Shown one piece after another: positions 11,551 to 23,649 of a stretch of DNA of 64,000 bases. The position numbers and the translations under genes are program-made. Numbering within the stretch: position 1 is the stretch's first letter; each line of letters begins with the position of its first letter. Source of the DNA: Flammulina velutipes (taxonomy: Eukaryota > Basidiomycota > Agaricomycetes > Agaricales > Physalacriaceae); the NCBI GenBank assembly GCA_011800155.1, contig CM022370.1, positions 1 through 64,000 on the forward strand, given 5' to 3'. Under the pieces are notes generated by a model. That model had not been told where the DNA came from and made no database searches. It saw only the letters and a program-made list of their open reading frames with translations.

Positions 11551-11586
11551 ACCCCTAACGTATCTCTATATAACCCCTAACCCTAT
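11551..11586. repeat. Short interstitial telomere-like tract
   Basis: ACCCCTAAC and then TAACCCCTAACCCTA occur in the same orientation as the terminal telomere. Only about three degenerate units are present. The tract forms the 3' end of the next minus-strand gene model. Confidence 0.55.
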
Positions 11587-13750
11587 GACTGTCAGGGGGA
11601 TCGTGGATGGCGAAACGGGTGTATCGATTGCTCATGTGCACGACACCATGTCCAAGGGTTATGTTGTCGCTCTCTACAAGGGTAGACCATTCCCCAGAAC
11701 ACGTAATCTAAAGTTCAGGGATAAGTAAGCAACTCAATGAATACGTGCCGCAACTCACAGACGTCCACGCAGCTTTCCACGCAGCGATCATGTCAGCGTT
11801 GCGTTCGTCGGGGGACACCAAGTAGAGGAGATCGTGAACGATTGTTGGGGTTATTAGGGGGGGTGATGTATAGAACACACATCCAAACCGTCTATTCCGG
11901 GTGTCCCGAGTGAGATCCGTGAGGAGCAAGAAGCGGAGGCTGTTGGACAATAGACCGACGCACTTCTTGTGGGGTCCGGCATAGTCAGGGATAATGCGGC
12001 TTAAATCAGCAGTGAAGCGTTCAATGTATTGCAACAGAAGAGTGCGCCATTGCTTGCATCTGTTGGGATGCTGGGAAGGGTTGGCACCAAAGAGGGCGAT
12101 GATGTCTTCCGTACTGAACACCGATGTGTACGCCTTGTCTGCTATCTCCATAATGGATGGAGGTATGTCTAAAGGGAATTCAGTCCCAAGCATGCGTTTT
12201 CTCTGGGCTTTGAGTAACGCGGTCTGCTTTTTGGCGCCTAGCTGCAAAAAGTCATCGTACTGTGGGAGCTCCCAGACTTGCACGCTAAATAGCCAGGAGA
12301 CCTGGAGACGCAAGGAATCCATGATCGGTGAGAAAATCTGTCAAGTCAGGTCAGCATGTTATTTAAAGGTCAAAGCGAAGCAGTTCCAACTTGCCCCCTC
12401 GGTGTGACTGCTCAGATATTGCAGCCGGGTGTACAGCATCCAGGTTGGATGTGCCTCCATCCATTGCATTTTTCGGATCCGTGATATCGTTTCCATCAGC
12501 CGATAGTTCTGAACAATGGACAGAAGCCTTTTGTTGGTGTCTGCACCAAGAATGGCTGACGCCATTATGGGAAGTTGATCTTGTTTTGCAGCGGAAGGGT
12601 ACCCATCCCACTGCGCGCACAGCAGGAACAACTTATTTGTGTCTTCTTCTGGCTGGGTGTAGAGCCGCTTGTTGCCACTGAGGTACAATATTTGTTCGGG
12701 CCCATTTTCGTCTTCATCAAGGCCATCTAATCTGGTTCAACTAGAGCCAGGTGATGAATATCGTGATCTTACCTTCGTCATACAAGTAGGCAAGCCAGAG
12801 CGATTCGTGGTCCAACTGTCTTTGTAGGCGACCCCGTCTAGCAGTGAGCGATGTAACTGACCCTGGGGAGTTGATTTCCACCGCGTCCGCAAGCAGCTTG
12901 CCCAACACTTCCAGTTGCAACTCCAGTGGCTTTATGATCTTTTCTCGAAGGACAGCGATCCTGTGTGTTCCGTCTGCCAAGCGAGGAGGGTGAAGCTTGC
13001 TATAGTCCGTCCAACGTGCTACAACGGGAGCAGCATTGATGTCAGTGGAAACAGAAGATGGTTCTATTGCACGTCTTGAGCAGACGACCTTGATCCCCGT
13101 CTCCAATGAGCGTGTCTTGAGCTCAGTGCCATATCCGGTACACCTGTAGAATGCATTGACCGAAGTCATGGTAGCCTGGCGTGGATTGTACGTGTTCTCA
13201 ACGATTGCTCCACGAACATCGAATAGGGCAACCCCAATCAGATTTCGCGTCAAAGCCCGTTCGGCAAGAACGCTAGCCTCCTTCGTCAAAGTCGTCATCC
13301 AATTGTTCACATCCTCATCCTGTAAGTAATTGGGTTAGCACAACGCCCACGTGAAGTCACCTTCTGACAAACGAACCGTGTTGAGGAAGGTATCAATGCG
13401 TTCCTTCTTCGACGCCCGTTTTTTTTCAACTTTACTGGTAGGGGGATGAGTGTTGTCCAGCTGAAAGACCGTGCTTTGGGTCAATAATGGGCGCCAATCG
13501 GGGAACGATGGGCCTCACAGTGGTGGCGCTAGCAGTACCAACGGAAGCAGGATCTGTCGGTTGCTGACGACAGACCTGGTGTACAATCATTGACTTTCCG
13601 GGATTGTTGTCGCTTGTAGGTAAATGCTAAGGTGACCCCATTGGTGAATGAAAAGTCGCCCCAAACCAGATATGAACTTACTGCGTTCTTCTTCTTAGCA
13701 AACGGTTTAGAATTGTCACCGTCGTGCAAGGACTTGCTGGCTTGAGGCAT
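11555..13750 (-). CDS. Unknown 623-aa protein, seven exons, one GC-AG intron
   Basis: Exons 13750-13682, 13626-13519, 13460-13377, 13319-12773, 12726-12395, 12337-11759 and 11707-11555 join in phase to exactly 624 codons. Introns are 46-58 nt. Intron 5 (12394-12338) begins GCAAGT, the usual form of a GC-AG intron, and removing it restores the frame (HTEG to IFSPIMDS). The N-terminus is basic (AKKKNA, KKRASKKER), suggesting a nuclear protein; the rest has mixed composition with no motif I recognise. The last 50 residues run into the telomere-like tract, so the C-terminus may be altered, as in the outermost gene. It lies between the SNF2 and RecQ genes in the same orientation. Confidence 0.66.
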
Positions 13751-13803
13751 CTGGTTTGTGGGGTGAGGGGAAGGAAGGAAGGACACAATCTTGAAGACAC
13801 ACC

Positions 13804-13815
13804 TTATATATATAT
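13804..13815 (-). promoter_or_regulatory. TATA-like box of the 623-aa gene
   Basis: The minus strand carries an alternating TATATATA run 55-65 bases upstream of the ATG at 13750. The 325-base gap to the RecQ gene holds nothing else I can support. Confidence 0.45.
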
Positions 13816-14080
13816 CTTTTTAGTCGCCTCTTGCCAAACAAGTGCAACGAGGAGACCAAGAAAAGGGGCAAATAATTACCACGTGATCGTGCATGGGAGT
13901 GCGCCACGTGCAGTACTTGTAGCTGGATCACCGAAACCTACCCATGATGCACAAGTCAGGTGATGCTGAGCTGCTACTTCCAACCGCACGGCGAACAAGG
14001 GCCACATAATCGCATGAATGCCAACGGTGGGCTCAGTTAGATTAAAAGGGTACAGGACAGGTTACATGTGCACGATGGCT

Positions 14081-17000
14081 CTAGAAGTAAGTGTTTCGGT
14101 ACCATACCAATATCTCGATCAGGTTGGATGGGAAACGGACAGACCGCTTCGCTGCCCATTGGGCGAAATCGCCAACACCGGTCCATTCAACGTTGGCGTG
14201 TTGCTCAAGGTTTTGGCGCATCGACGGGGACGTGACGATCCCGTAGCCGATTGTCCCGAGAAGATCAGGGTACGGACAAGCCGTTTCGCCAAACTTTCCA
14301 TGGATGAGGTCGTCCGTCCCATTTGGGAGATGGCACTTGTAGCAGATAGCCTCATCGTCTGCACCTCGGTTGTACCGGATGCGCCTCCTCCATTCCTTCA
14401 TGTAATGATCCAAGCGAGTGGCATAGCCAGGCACTGAACAAGGCGACGCGAATGTAGGGCAATGAAAGACATCGTGATATGCCATATACGTGGATCCAGG
14501 CGTAGTGCACAGCATGCAGGCGGAGCCTAACACGTCGAGGGCGTCCTTGAGCTCATCTTCCCAAGGAACGGTCATGATCAAGTGCTCTGCCTGAAGCTGA
14601 CGAAAAACCTCTGAGAATGACATCGCCTGGTCAGTGAGGGCCTGTGAGGGTCGGCATCCCTGCAACGAACATCCAACATCCAAGGTCGCTGGCACTGGCA
14701 CAGAGGGGAAAGGAATGCGAACGTCCGTAGTCACGGAGGGTACCAAGTGGTCCTTTTTGGTTTTCACAGCGGTAACGTGCTTGACGTTGGCGCAGTTATC
14801 GCACAGTTCTGCACTCGGAATATCCTGTCACTTGGTTAGCCGCATGCGTGTGTAGGGAGTAACAGCATACCTTGCAATAGCGCTCCTCTCCGTCATTGAA
14901 CTTGTTCAGCATGGATCGACGACACGCCGAACCTTTCAGGTAGCCAATCATCGGCTTGACCCCAGCGTGATCTTGGGGGTGTTTCTCCAGCATCCATTTT
15001 GTGGAACGGAGGGGAATGACAATCGACTTGGCAGGTAAATGATCACGGCCAGCCCTCCCTGTCTCCTGGATGAAGTCCAACATCGAACCTGGGGTCCCTG
15101 CGTGGATGCATAAACGCGTGTGCGCGTAGTCATTCCCAGCACTGAATGCGCTGGTGCAGACCATTGCTACCTGCTTCCCTTCGATCCAGTCCACCTGGAT
15201 AGCTTTGCGCGCCTTTGTTGAAAGTCCCGGTTGATTTTTAGAGTCGTTTCCAGAGAAATAGAATTTGCACCCAAGCTGCGCTGAGATTTGCTCGCCGATT
15301 GTCTTGTTCGACGTGAAGATGAGGATGCGATCCTTGGGGGTGTAATTCCGCATTTCCAGTTTCACAAGTTTGTCCACGGCGATGACAAGATCGACTTCCT
15401 CCCGTTCTCGCTGCCACACGGAGTACTGGATTTCAGGACGTTCCGTGGATGTACGAATGGATATGTAAGGATTGGAGAGACGGTAGCCAGTCCGAATAAT
15501 TTCCTCGAGATGCGGTGGCACGCTTCCAGAGAGAAGACAGAGGGGAGCATCGATGCAACGTAAGTGTTCAACGTGGTGGAACTGAGACCTGAACTGGGAG
15601 GTGATGTAGTAATGGCACTCGTCCACGACGATGCGCGCAATGGGAGTTTTGGCGTGAATGGCGCTCATGGTAGCGCGGTACTTGTCCGTTGGCGTCCAGA
15701 AGATGCTGACAAGTATGATGCGAACACCAGGGGATAGTCCTTCAGTGGGCGTGACGTTTGGGCTGTAAACGTGGTAGGCGATATCGAGCTTCTTCAGCCT
15801 ACGTTCGTAATCATGGACGAGGGAGATTAACGGCAGCACCACGATGGTGATCGTGTCGTGTTCCATGAGTATGGGAACGAGAAACGTAAAGGTCTTTCCA
15901 CCTCCAGTCGCCATGACAAGAAAGACGTCGCGCTGTGCAAGTAGAATATGCCCAGCTGCCCATTTCTGGGCCACAGTGGTCCACTCAGGGTCCTCTTCGA
16001 CATCGAGTAATACCTGCAGCATGGCCTCCGCGTGTCGTACGTCAAAATCGGGAGGACCTGTGTTGGTTCTGACGCTGTGAATGAAGCGGGGGAGCCCTAC
16101 GCCTGAAGGAATATAGATTCCAGTCGCAAGTTCTAGCGCAGGAGTCGAAGTAGCGACGTCTAACGCTCCAGTGTCGCCAACGTTAAGAGCCAAGTATTCT
16201 TCAGGGGTATCTGTCAAAACGTATGAGCGCTACCGTTCAACTGGGATTAACAGATGGTTGCTTACCTTCAGCCTCCGCAGGTGATGTACCATCCTCGCCT
16301 GTTTCCTCTATAAACGCAGGCACCAGTGTGTTGTCTTCATATGCCAATGGCACATCGTGAGCCATTCCTGTGAAGCGGCATAGGGTCAACAACGCTCACA
16401 GTAGTACGAGACGACAAGTTAGCGTACCGTTGCTATTAAACATCCTTTGGATGAAGGGCTTCAAAAGTGAAACCACCCTTTGTGCCACAGCATCGTCCTC
16501 CAGCTTGACCGCATCCACTTTGATTACGCCACTCAGTACGAGTGGCTGGAAATGCCTGCCTGTGCATTCCGTGTAGGGCAAGATTATCCCACTGGGTACG
16601 ATATGAGAGACAGTTTGATAGGCGACGCTGACGTTGCAAAAGAGTTGAAGATCGCGGCTGTGAGTCCCGCTGACCCCATCGGCGCTGACGGCATACATAC
16701 GATTCTCCATGTCCTCTGAGTGACCAGCCTGCTCCGCAGCGACACGATGCATCGTATCCGCCTTCGTAACTGCCGACATCGCAGAACCACAGAGATTTTG
16801 TCGAAAGGCGATGACCACATGGCGCCACTTTGAGATTGGGAGGGAAACGCCAAGGTGTTGTATAGTGTACGCCTTCATAAGGTCGGATAGGCGATCGGTG
16901 GTGAAGAGCCGATCATAGTCAACGAAAAGGAAGGACTGATAGAGATGGAGCACTGATGAGGGCAGACAATCCGCGACCAGAACTTGGACAAAGGGGAGGA

Positions 17001-20000
17001 CAAATGTGAGGTACTGCACGATCAGTGCTCGAAGTAAGGCATCCAGGGCGTGTATGATGTGTTTGTCCTGTTTCGTAATGGACGTAGTCTTGGAATACTG
17101 ACCTAGGAGTGCCAGATGTTTCCCCAGCACGACCATGTTTCTACCTCTACCAAGAGTGTTGCAAAAGGTCATTGCGGTGAGCTCTGTTCCGCGAATTGGA
17201 GCCCCAGATGCCATCTCACAACGGGTCAACAATAGCCCACTGAAACGCGAAACATCTTTTAGGTATGAACACACCGCAACGACATTCCAGATTGGCCTCC
17301 CCGTCAAAGGATCGACGCCATTGATGAATTGGTCGCGCAGTTCTTCATGCGACATGACCGCAGTAAGGACAGTAGTCTGGTATTGACGGAAGTGATTGCG
17401 TCGGTCGGTTAGGAAAGAGTAACGCGCCGCCTTGTTGGTTAAGTCGTCCGCCACCGTGGGGTAAACGGGAAGCTGAAAAGTTTCGTGCAGCCCAAGCGAA
17501 ACCTTTTGCTCCCAATGCTGGACAAGGTCATCCCCTTGGGCAGCGAACATCTTCCTCACGTCTTCAAAGGAGATGGAGTCGCCACAGTAGTCCATCCGCT
17601 CGTTGTCTTCCGGGTCCCAAACCACCGCAGGTAAAGGGGGCGTAGCCAAGGCGATGGAGGTAGCATAATGCTGAAGGGATTGTATTGAGTTGAAGGTGGA
17701 GTCCTGTTTCTCTGTGAACCACCGGGACAAGACGTCACAGGCATTGCCTAGAGCCATGGTCTCGGTGAGGTGAATGCCATTCAGCATGATGAGTCGAATG
17801 CAGTACGTCAACTTGGCCAGGTCGCCTGTTGTGTTTTTCGCCGTTTCGAACGTTCCATCAAAATGCACCTTCCCGTATGCAATGGAGCGCATCGTCGGAT
17901 CTGGATAGAGGTCCCCATCACTAGGATACCACGGACGGGTCCAGCAATAATAGAGGATCTCGAACAGACTTTGAACGACTTTTGTTCGATCGTCCGTTTT
18001 CTGACACGTCGCACTCAACGCAATGTGTCGCACAATCCGTGAACGCAGCAGCTCTGGGAGACACTCCGGCGCACGAAAGAGGAGAGCGAGAAGTCGAAGA
18101 ACGGGTGCCACATAGTTCTTCATGGTACGCTCGTGATCCTGGTGACGATGGAAAGGTGTGTTGCTTAGACCACTACGAAGGAACCGTTAAGTCAATAGAC
18201 ACATGGAGGTGGGATGCGGAAGGCTTACGATTCAGGACGTTTGGTGTTCAATCGCTCCAACAGCAACTGCGGCGTAAGTGGAATAAGGTCTGAACAGTTC
18301 ATGACGAGCGTCCAAAGATCGCCAGACAAATCTGGGATTTCCCAACCCTTGTCCACCAGCCTGCGCACAACCTGGGGATCCCTATCACCTAAAATCTCAG
18401 GCCACTTGTTCGTTAAGAGCCAAGGCGAGACGAGTCGATTGTCCATTCCGAACATCTCGTTCGACGTTTCCATCTGTTTGGCCGTGTCCTTGAGGATTGC
18501 AGCTACAACGTCTGGCAGGGTCTCCTCGTTGGGAATGGTAGGCATGACGACGCGAAAGAAAGTCTTTGCCTCCGCTTCGTTCAGGTGTTGAGCGGTACAA
18601 GGCAACCAAACCACCTTTTTGTCGGCTGGATTCTTGTGTGCTTTGCTCATATGGAAGAGTTGGCTCGATGCCGTCCTCATGATAACTTCGCAGCCAGGGA
18701 CCCCACACTGGTATGCGCGATGAAGCAACAAGCCCGGGATGAAGTCTTGACCTATAGGGAGGGTCGGTGTCCCATGTATGCCACCCAACGCAGCCAGTGC
18801 GTCGTCGACTTCCGTCAGCGCTTTGTCTGCCCGCTTGTGGATATTTTTCTGGTGGCCCTTGATGTGGTCCCACGCAAGCCAGATGCCACATTTGCAGATG
18901 ACGCCTTGCAAGTCCTCGTTGAATGTCATGTCCAAGCGACTCAAGTAGAGACGAGCAGATTCCACCTACAAAATCAGCTACGACTCGTTTCGGCATCCTT
19001 GAACTGGACTTACTGAGGACATCGTGGTTGAATCTAGTGCCACAGAAAATTTAGGGTCTTCGCCTTCAAGGGGTGTAGCCTATAACCGAGGGAGTAAGAA
19101 AGATATGACCCTTGCCAGCGCGTGTACAAATCACTCACAGATGTCGTCGTGGTTGAATCAGGTTCAAAATTTGCTGCCAATGGGACTTTGGCACCATCAT
19201 CGCTCACGTCCTCAGACATAGTTGCCTAATTGGATGTCGGAGGTAAGAAACCAAAACACGGGCTGAACCTGTACATACCGGTGGTGAGGAAGGGTACTAT
19301 GGAAAACGTAAGTCATTGAAAGGGGTAAGGCGGCGGCACTTACGATGAGGGATTGAATGTCTGCGAGTGAGGTATAACTAGGTGGAAGCTTCATGCCCTC
19401 AGCGGGTTGTGGCATGTCAGGATTATAAGTCTAGGGACAAATTTAATGGGCGCGTTAAACACCAAACTTGCAATGTCCATACCTGCTGCGAGCAGGGGGT
19501 CTGTTTATAATCAATAAATGTGAATACACCGAAGAATGACTAGCGTTACCGTAAAGGAATGACTACTGGACACTTTAGAGTGTACGGAAAGACTATTGCC
19601 CTGAATGGCTGCACCAAAATCAGGGAGGGGAGATTGCTGTGCTAACTTGCGAGGTGACATTTGTGGTGATCCTACAACGTCAGGAAACGCAAGTGGTGGG
19701 GACATGAAGCTGAGCTTCGACGATTGTCCCGTATTAGAGGTACTCGGGATGTTTGCACCTGACATGGGATTGATTGACCCCGGACGCTGAGAAATTTAAT
19801 TCATCCACCTGGGTGCTGGCATGTTAAAGGATTCTTACGTTTAGATCAAGGGCCTTTGCTATCTGCTCGTAAAATAAATCAGCGAAAGGGATGCAACCGA
19901 ACTGCACACGACTTGCCTTGGCGAACTGTTCAGTGAACTTGGTTTTCTTCTGGCTGGCGAGCGGTGCCAACTGTTGAAAGGTAAGAAAACAAGCAGTAGT

Positions 20001-20895
20001 ACGCAATAGGAAGGGACCACACATCTAGTTTGCGCTTCGGAGTACTCCTTGCTACAGGCCTATCGCTACCCTCGAAGAGGGGGTGATCACCTTTCGGTGA
20101 AATCTGGACACGTCTGCGTTATTGGGACTACCGGAAGAATAGCTGAACGACGTACGGACTTACGAAACGTCAAAGGGTTGACGTCCGGTATATTTGCCAG
20201 CTCCCCCCAAAACTTGGGAACAGTTTGCGACAGTGGGCTGACCGGCTTCTTGGAACCAAACTCAATGACATTCATTACCCCCCTGACGTGGGATGAGTAA
20301 ATGGGGGACCCCGGACGAATGTCCACCAGTGTCTGGAATCTAGATGAGCCCTTGCTCAAGACGATGTTCAATGAGCGATACGTACTTTGTCGCCTTCTTC
20401 TTCTTCTTCTTCTTCTTCTTCCTCCTCCTCCTCTTGCTCATCATCTGCCACTTCCTCGTCACTTTCCAAGCCTTCAACTGCTGAACGCTACGCTTTACGG
20501 TGAGTGGTTTCACGGCGCTGCTTGAACAACAATCTCACATTGGCGTTTTGGCTCCCGAACTGGTAAATTGGATACAATTCGGTATGCTAAGGCGGGGATA
20601 AGAAAAAATGGCAATGTCAACAAACGGGGCGCCGTACCTCGTCTGTCAGCATAGATTGGGGGCTGCCAACGACAGTCTGAAGCGCTAGTCAGGGTTTGAA
20701 CAGACGACATGGTGGAAAGGCCACGCACCCTATCAGACGAAATCTGTGTGTTCTGTGTGGTAGGAGGCGATTCATCCTCAGATAAATTATCAAGGTACTG
20801 GAAACGCGATTAGTGAGCGATTCAACGAGGAACCGTACACGAAAACGCACCATTTCACGATTGAGCTGGGCGAAAGTCTTGTGGGGGGAGTCCAT
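14081..20895 (-). CDS. RecQ-family helicase, telomere-linked type, ~1950 aa
   Basis: Nineteen exons join in phase from an ATG at 20895 to TAG at 14081-14083 (1951 codons). Residues 1-395 come from 14 small exons (18-237 nt), including an acidic Glu tract from a GAA repeat. A segment with two C2H2-like knuckles follows (C419/C421 and C482/C487 each with following His), as in the DUF3505 region often attached to fungal helicases. After a ~600-aa unknown middle, helicase motifs occur: GGGKT (about 1360), DECH in VVDECHYYIT, LSGSVPP, and motif VI QETGRAGRD, then a RecQ zinc-type Cys cluster (SACRR, CDNCANV) and a Cys-rich C-terminus. RecQ enzymes unwind duplex DNA; subtelomeric copies are known in fungi. 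Exon 7 boundaries (about 20023-20090) are uncertain. A shorter model would start at 19022. An alternative start is 21015. Confidence 0.85.
20394..20433 (-). repeat. GAA/GAG microsatellite coding a Glu run
   Basis: TTC and CTC repeats on the plus strand. In the RecQ model this tract encodes an uninterrupted run of about eleven glutamates inside an exon, so its length can vary without breaking the frame. Confidence 0.7.
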
Positions 20896-20964
20896 TTTCT
20901 TACGTGCTGGTTGAAAATGTGGGTGAAAGGGAAGCAAGAAGGGTGCCCCTGCAGAACATGGTGG

Positions 20965-20972
20965 CTTATATA
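20965..20972 (-). promoter_or_regulatory. TATA box of the RecQ gene
   Basis: The minus strand reads TATATAAG 70-77 bases upstream of the ATG chosen at 20895. This is why I prefer that start to the upstream ATG at 21015. Confidence 0.5.
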
Positions 20973-21150
20973 GTACTCCAGGAATTTCAAAGTTTTGGTT
21001 TTCGGATTCCGCCATCCCCGTAAGTTACCCGCGGGTGATTAAAAGCGAGGAATTGGACATAAAAAAACGTAGGAACGATATCAAACGAATTGTAAACCTC
21101 CGAGGAAATCCGATGGGCAGACAGAAACTGTGGCGCCAGCTTATGTAAGT

Positions 21151-21185
21151 CATGGCGCGATCCAGGGCATCTGCGCCGTGACGTC
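21151..21185. promoter_or_regulatory. Shared GGCGCGATCC/TGACGT motif, copy 1
   Basis: CATGGCGCGATCCAGG, then CTGCGCCGTGACGTC. The core includes GGCGC...GCGCC inverted halves and a CRE-like TGACGT. It lies about 260 bases upstream of the RecQ ATG. Two further copies lie at 30874 and 31608. Confidence 0.6.
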
Positions 21186-21560
21186 TTTCATGCGCTGAGG
21201 TACGGTGGGTTACAGTAGCCTTGGTTGCACGAGTACCGATGAAGGCGTAGCCTTGGTTCCTGGGGTACCGATGGAGGCGTTGAAGCGCGCGGGATGTGTA
21301 CGAGTATCCCTGGGGGATGGTCGTGGTATTAAGGAAAGCGTAAAACGCTTACATAATGACCTCGTGCTCTCATACGGTTTGGGAAATGCCATCCACTCGG
21401 GGATTGCCGCACACCCCAAGCCCTGTTTGTTACATTACGGTTTCGACGCCTGGAGGTGGCATTTTCCATAATACACATTTTCACTGGCCTTGAGCAGATG
21501 CACAAATTCCGACATTATGGATTATCAACGCTATGCAAAGCATGAATAGAACGTTAAATT
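21186..21560. other. Intergenic, no supported gene
   Basis: An 88-codon plus-strand frame (21205-21471) has no splice or family support. Two near repeats of GTAGCCTTGGTT occur at about 21217 and 21248. Confidence 0.5.
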
Positions 21561-23245
21561 TCAATCGTCGAAAGGAAATATTGTTCCAAAAGTCTTTGTT
21601 AGCCGAACACATTCGTACACGGCTGTCCATTTTGCCTCCGTCTCCGGCTTCCACTTTAACAAGTTCCACTCCCAAGGTCCTTCCCAGTCTGGATTCCATA
21701 GAACCGTGAGCTCCGTGAGCTTGCTAACGGACCGACTTCGAGACAGGACCAATTCCATGACCTGATCTGGGAACGAAGTTATGACATTGGGGTCAAAGCC
21801 CAGGTGCGTCAGGCGTGGCAGAAGGACGACATTGTCGGGATCGTCGATAACCGTCAACGCCAATAACATCGCCTCGTCGCATATTCCATCATCGATGTAG
21901 ATCGTGGTAACAGAAACGCACTCCCTGAGGAATGCTACCAAGGTTTCTATGCGGCCGGAATCGACTTGAAGGCTGACCAGGCTAAGGATTTCGACGCGGC
22001 GGACGGCTCCCTGTAAATAGGGAAAGAAGAACGGCCTCGAGGTGTCAAAATTCAGCCTGAGGGTGTTTAGCGACGGAAGGATGAGGGCATCTGATACCTG
22101 GGGAACGGAACGATACCCAACACCGTCGGTCAAGTTCAGGGTGTGTACGGTGGGAAGGGTGAAGGGCACGGAAATGTTGCCCATTTGTATGAATGACCAT
22201 TCGAGCTGTGGAACGACGAGCTCCTCCAGGGTGATGCACGCCGGAATATGCCAAAACGACGCCGCTCCGCAGTGGTAGTATTTCACGCCTTCCCATGACA
22301 GTTCGATCATCCCGACAGCCCACTCCGTCAGCCTAACCGCAATCAGCGCTGGTGTGTACCACCGAACTGAATTGAAGACGGTATCATAAGTCTCCGTGAA
22401 CATCAACGTTAGGTCCGTTAACTTCGAGAACACCATCCCCGAAAACATTGCCACCAGGGCGTGGGGTACGTCGGTCAGCTCCGCGGTCCTCCATCGGTCC
22501 GTCGTTAACCTTAGCAAATCCAGACACGATACAAGGAGTTGGTTGTGAACACCAGTTTCACGATCTGCGATGGTACCAGACACAAGGATGGTCAAATCAC
22601 AGCGTTGAGAGCGACGAATCTGCAGGACGAGCCAAGTCGTTGCCCTACGTAGTTCGTCTCTAGGTAAGGGGAGTGGATGGATGTTGACAGTCGACCACAG
22701 GCGTGGGGACGAGAGGGCCAACGCCCGCCAACGCCGACTAACACGTGCGAGTGTCCAGGGCGCATCCTCTGGGACCAATGGAGTCGCGTCCCGGTCATAC
22801 ACCGCTAGCTCACTACACCACTGAAAAATCGCAAGGAGGACATCATCTGGGACGGTGCGGATGGGATGAAGGACACCTTGATGTTGGAGTATGGATGACT
22901 CGATAGTGGTTCTTGCCTCTTGGAGGCGTTGCAACGACCCCTCAATTGCTGAGACCCAATCGCGGAGTTTTGCGCTAAGGATTTGAGCCTCCATTAGACT
23001 TGCGGAAAGGGTCGGAAGATCTGTGTTATTGGGCGGATCGTTCGTTCCAAGGAGCTTTTCAAGGCGCCCATCCATCACGATTGGCAGCTCGACCTGATTA
23101 GACTCACACAGGGCGCATTTTGGTGGTTGTCTTTGAGCTTCTTCAATATCGTGTAAGTATCTTTCATGTACCACTTACCTAGAGTCTTGTCTGTCACACA
23201 TCGGTATAATCGTAGGCGTTTTTGGGGTGCTCCTTCTGGGGACAT
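21561..23245 (-). CDS. F-box protein, 548 aa
   Basis: Exon 1 (23245-23179) joins a 1580-nt exon through a 38-nt intron with a GTAAGT donor; the sum is 549 codons. The N-terminus has CALC and CVTDKT cysteines, followed by a predicted coiled-coil stretch (ASLMEAQILSAKLRDW). The F-box core is IRTVPDDVLLAIFQWC at about residue 100, followed by WTLARVSRRWRALALSSPRLW, the arrangement common in large agaricomycete F-box families. The C-terminal half is rich in leucine-spaced segments (LTDLTL, LTHLGF, LTELTV), consistent with an LRR-like substrate-binding region. F-box proteins recruit targets to SCF ubiquitin ligases through Skp1. The first exon overlaps, in another frame, an alternative small gene model. 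Confidence 0.83.
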
Positions 23246-23454
23246 CAATGATCAGGGGAAGATTGAACCCACACATTTGTTACCTGGGATATTTTTACAA
23301 GTAAACTGGCGATGGCGTGAACGTACCGTACCGCGCGTGGGGTGAGGACAAGATTCAACATATACACGGCTTCTGACTTCCCGGTCGATGGCCCGTTCAT
23401 CCGATAAAATCGGGTGCACCCGAGCTGCTCCAGGCTTCGCTGTCTATCAATCAT
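23194..23454 (-). CDS. Possible 70-aa protein overlapping the F-box 5' end
   Basis: Exons 23454-23284 and 23235-23194 join through a 48-nt intron to 71 codons (MIDRQRSLEQLG... ending KEHPKNAYDYTDV). Both exons look protein-like, but the second overlaps the first exon of the F-box model in a different frame on the same strand. Only one of the two first exons is likely to be right, unless the transcripts overlap. Confidence 0.32.
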
Positions 23455-23649
23455 ACGTCACTCAGGAACGGATATTGCAACCCATTTACGCCACCATGGA
23501 TTGCCCGCGGTCAAGATTTTCCCAATCCGTAGCTATCACCGTTGTATTTTAGATAACATCCCCCAACCTCAATCAAAGATCCATGTCATCCCCTTCGACA
23601 TGTTGAACACCTACGTTCATATCGTGCACCGTTGTCGACCCCCTCGGGC

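Noticed and set aside
14796..18123. RecQ region as two or three separate genes
   Set aside because: The introns 14825-14870, 16211-16265, 16368-16427 and 18173-18228 all have good sites and keep the frame, giving one helicase.
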